Origin: Thermoplasmata archaeon
GTDB lineage: Archaea > Thermoplasmatota > Thermoplasmata > Lutacidiplasmatales > UBA184
Assembly: GCA_021823345.1 (NCBI GenBank)
Contig: JAKAOF010000005.1
Coordinates: 4,206-36,304 of the forward strand
Direction of reading: 5' to 3'
DNA length: 32,099 nt
The notes beneath the pieces are model-generated. The model saw only the letters and a program-made list of their open reading frames with translations, searched no databases and was not told where the DNA came from. Below are positions 31,174-32,099 of the stretch, in pieces. A program made the position numbers and the translations under genes. Position 1 is the stretch's first letter; every line of letters begins with the position of its first letter.

Positions 31174-31621
31174 TACGTTTCCTCCGTTGAGGCGAGTGTC
31201 CGAATATCAACTTGCTTTTAAGATTACCTAGTGCGAGAACGAAGACCTGCCCCTGTTTTCCCTCCCGGACATGGGAACGCGGGATCTCCGCGTGACCCGC
31301 GGTACTCGGAATCCTTGACGTAGGAAAGGCCATCGATTAACGGATTGAACTGGTAGAGGGGGAATCCCACTTACCTATAGCGAACGCAGTTCGGTACAGG
31401 CCGGGCCGCAGTATCTGCCGAAGTCGAGTCATAGTAAGCATAACGGGCACCACTCAACGCAACCTGTAAAGGAATCTCAAAGAAACACCTAATATTGCCT
31501 CGTTCCATATACTTGGTATGCCCATGGGTCCACCGAGACCGTTCCCGACAGCCCGTCGATCTCCTGAGCCGTCTCCCTCCGGTACGGAAAGATTCTCACC
31601 TGAGCTGAATGGATGTGGAGC

Positions 31622-32099
31622 ATGAGTCCTCCCTCCCAGACTCGAACCAACTCCGGTACCGTTCGGCGAAGGGCATTGCGGGGTTCGGTCCTCGTGCTAC
31701 TCGGGCTCGTAGTGCTCGTGGCCGCCTCGATGAGTACGTGGTACTCGATCGTGAATACGGAGACGCTCACACCGACCTCGGGACAAGCGAGTTCGTCGCA
31801 GACGGGGCTGACCTTCGGCCCGTTCACCCCCTGTCCCAACATCGTGGTCTTCAATGCCCCCGCCTTCACGCAGAATGCGTGCGCAGGAAGCGACCTCAGC
31901 TTGCTCTACAATACGGTCCGGGACATCGAAGTTATCGGCATGGGAGTGGGACTTTTGACCGGTTTACTGGGATTGGGACTCGCGATCGGCCGGTCCCTTG
32001 CACAGAAGATTTCCCCCAACATGGTGGTGGTGTTGGCCCTCGTGGCCACCATTCTTTTGGTCGCCGCACCGCTCGCGCTCGCCGTAGAACAACCTGCAG
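31622..32099 (+). CDS. predicted membrane protein, incomplete at window edge
   Basis: Open frame to window end: MSPPSQTRTNSGTVRRRALRGSVLVLLGLVVLVAASMSTWYSIVNTE...IEVIGMGVGLLTGLLGLGLAIGRSLAQKISPNMVVVLALVATILLVAAPLALAVEQPA. Confidence 0.65.
   Translation, partial: MSPPSQTRTNSGTVRRRALRGSVLVLLGLVVLVAASMSTWYSIVNTETLTPTSGQASSSQTGLTFGPFTPCPNIVVFNAPAFTQNACAGSDLSLLYNTVRDIEVIGMGVGLLTGLLGLGLAIGRSLAQKISPNMVVVLALVATILLVAAPLALAVEQPA

Overview
High-GC archaeal chromosomal segment. Gene content and the fused RpoB next to split RpoA'/A'' suggest a Thermoplasmata-like euryarchaeon, but this is inference with no phylogeny run. The backbone is mostly housekeeping. On the minus strand an RNA polymerase operon runs Lrp-type sensor, UPF0147, tRNA-Lys, rpoH, rpoB, rpoA1, rpoA2, rpl30e, nusA. 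A second minus-strand operon runs rps13, rps4, rps11, rpoD. Other recognisable genes are LUD-domain protein, DUF6448 protein, GT2 glycosyltransferase, type II methionine aminopeptidase, YrdC/Sua5, nucleoside diphosphate kinase, a DppB-type permease, peroxiredoxin, a MetF-like protein divergent from a split MetE pair, Alba, a DUF1614-RDD fusion, and aspartase/fumarase. I see no CRISPR array, transposon or recognisable defence island. The two strongest non-routine signals are: (1) a tRNA-Lys(UUU) gene at 10017-10155(-) missing from the ORF track, which folds only if two non-canonical bulge-helix-bulge introns are removed (D-loop 20/21 and T-loop 59/60) and which sits inside the rpo gene string; (2) a ribbon-helix-helix regulator followed by a divergent, truncated FtsZ/tubulin-superfamily protein, with two copies of a 9-bp palindrome spaced exactly 24 bp in the leader. 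Secondary points are a Cys4 insertion in RpoB and a zinc loop plus Fe-S domain in RpoD. All assignments come from reading translated motifs; no database search was run.
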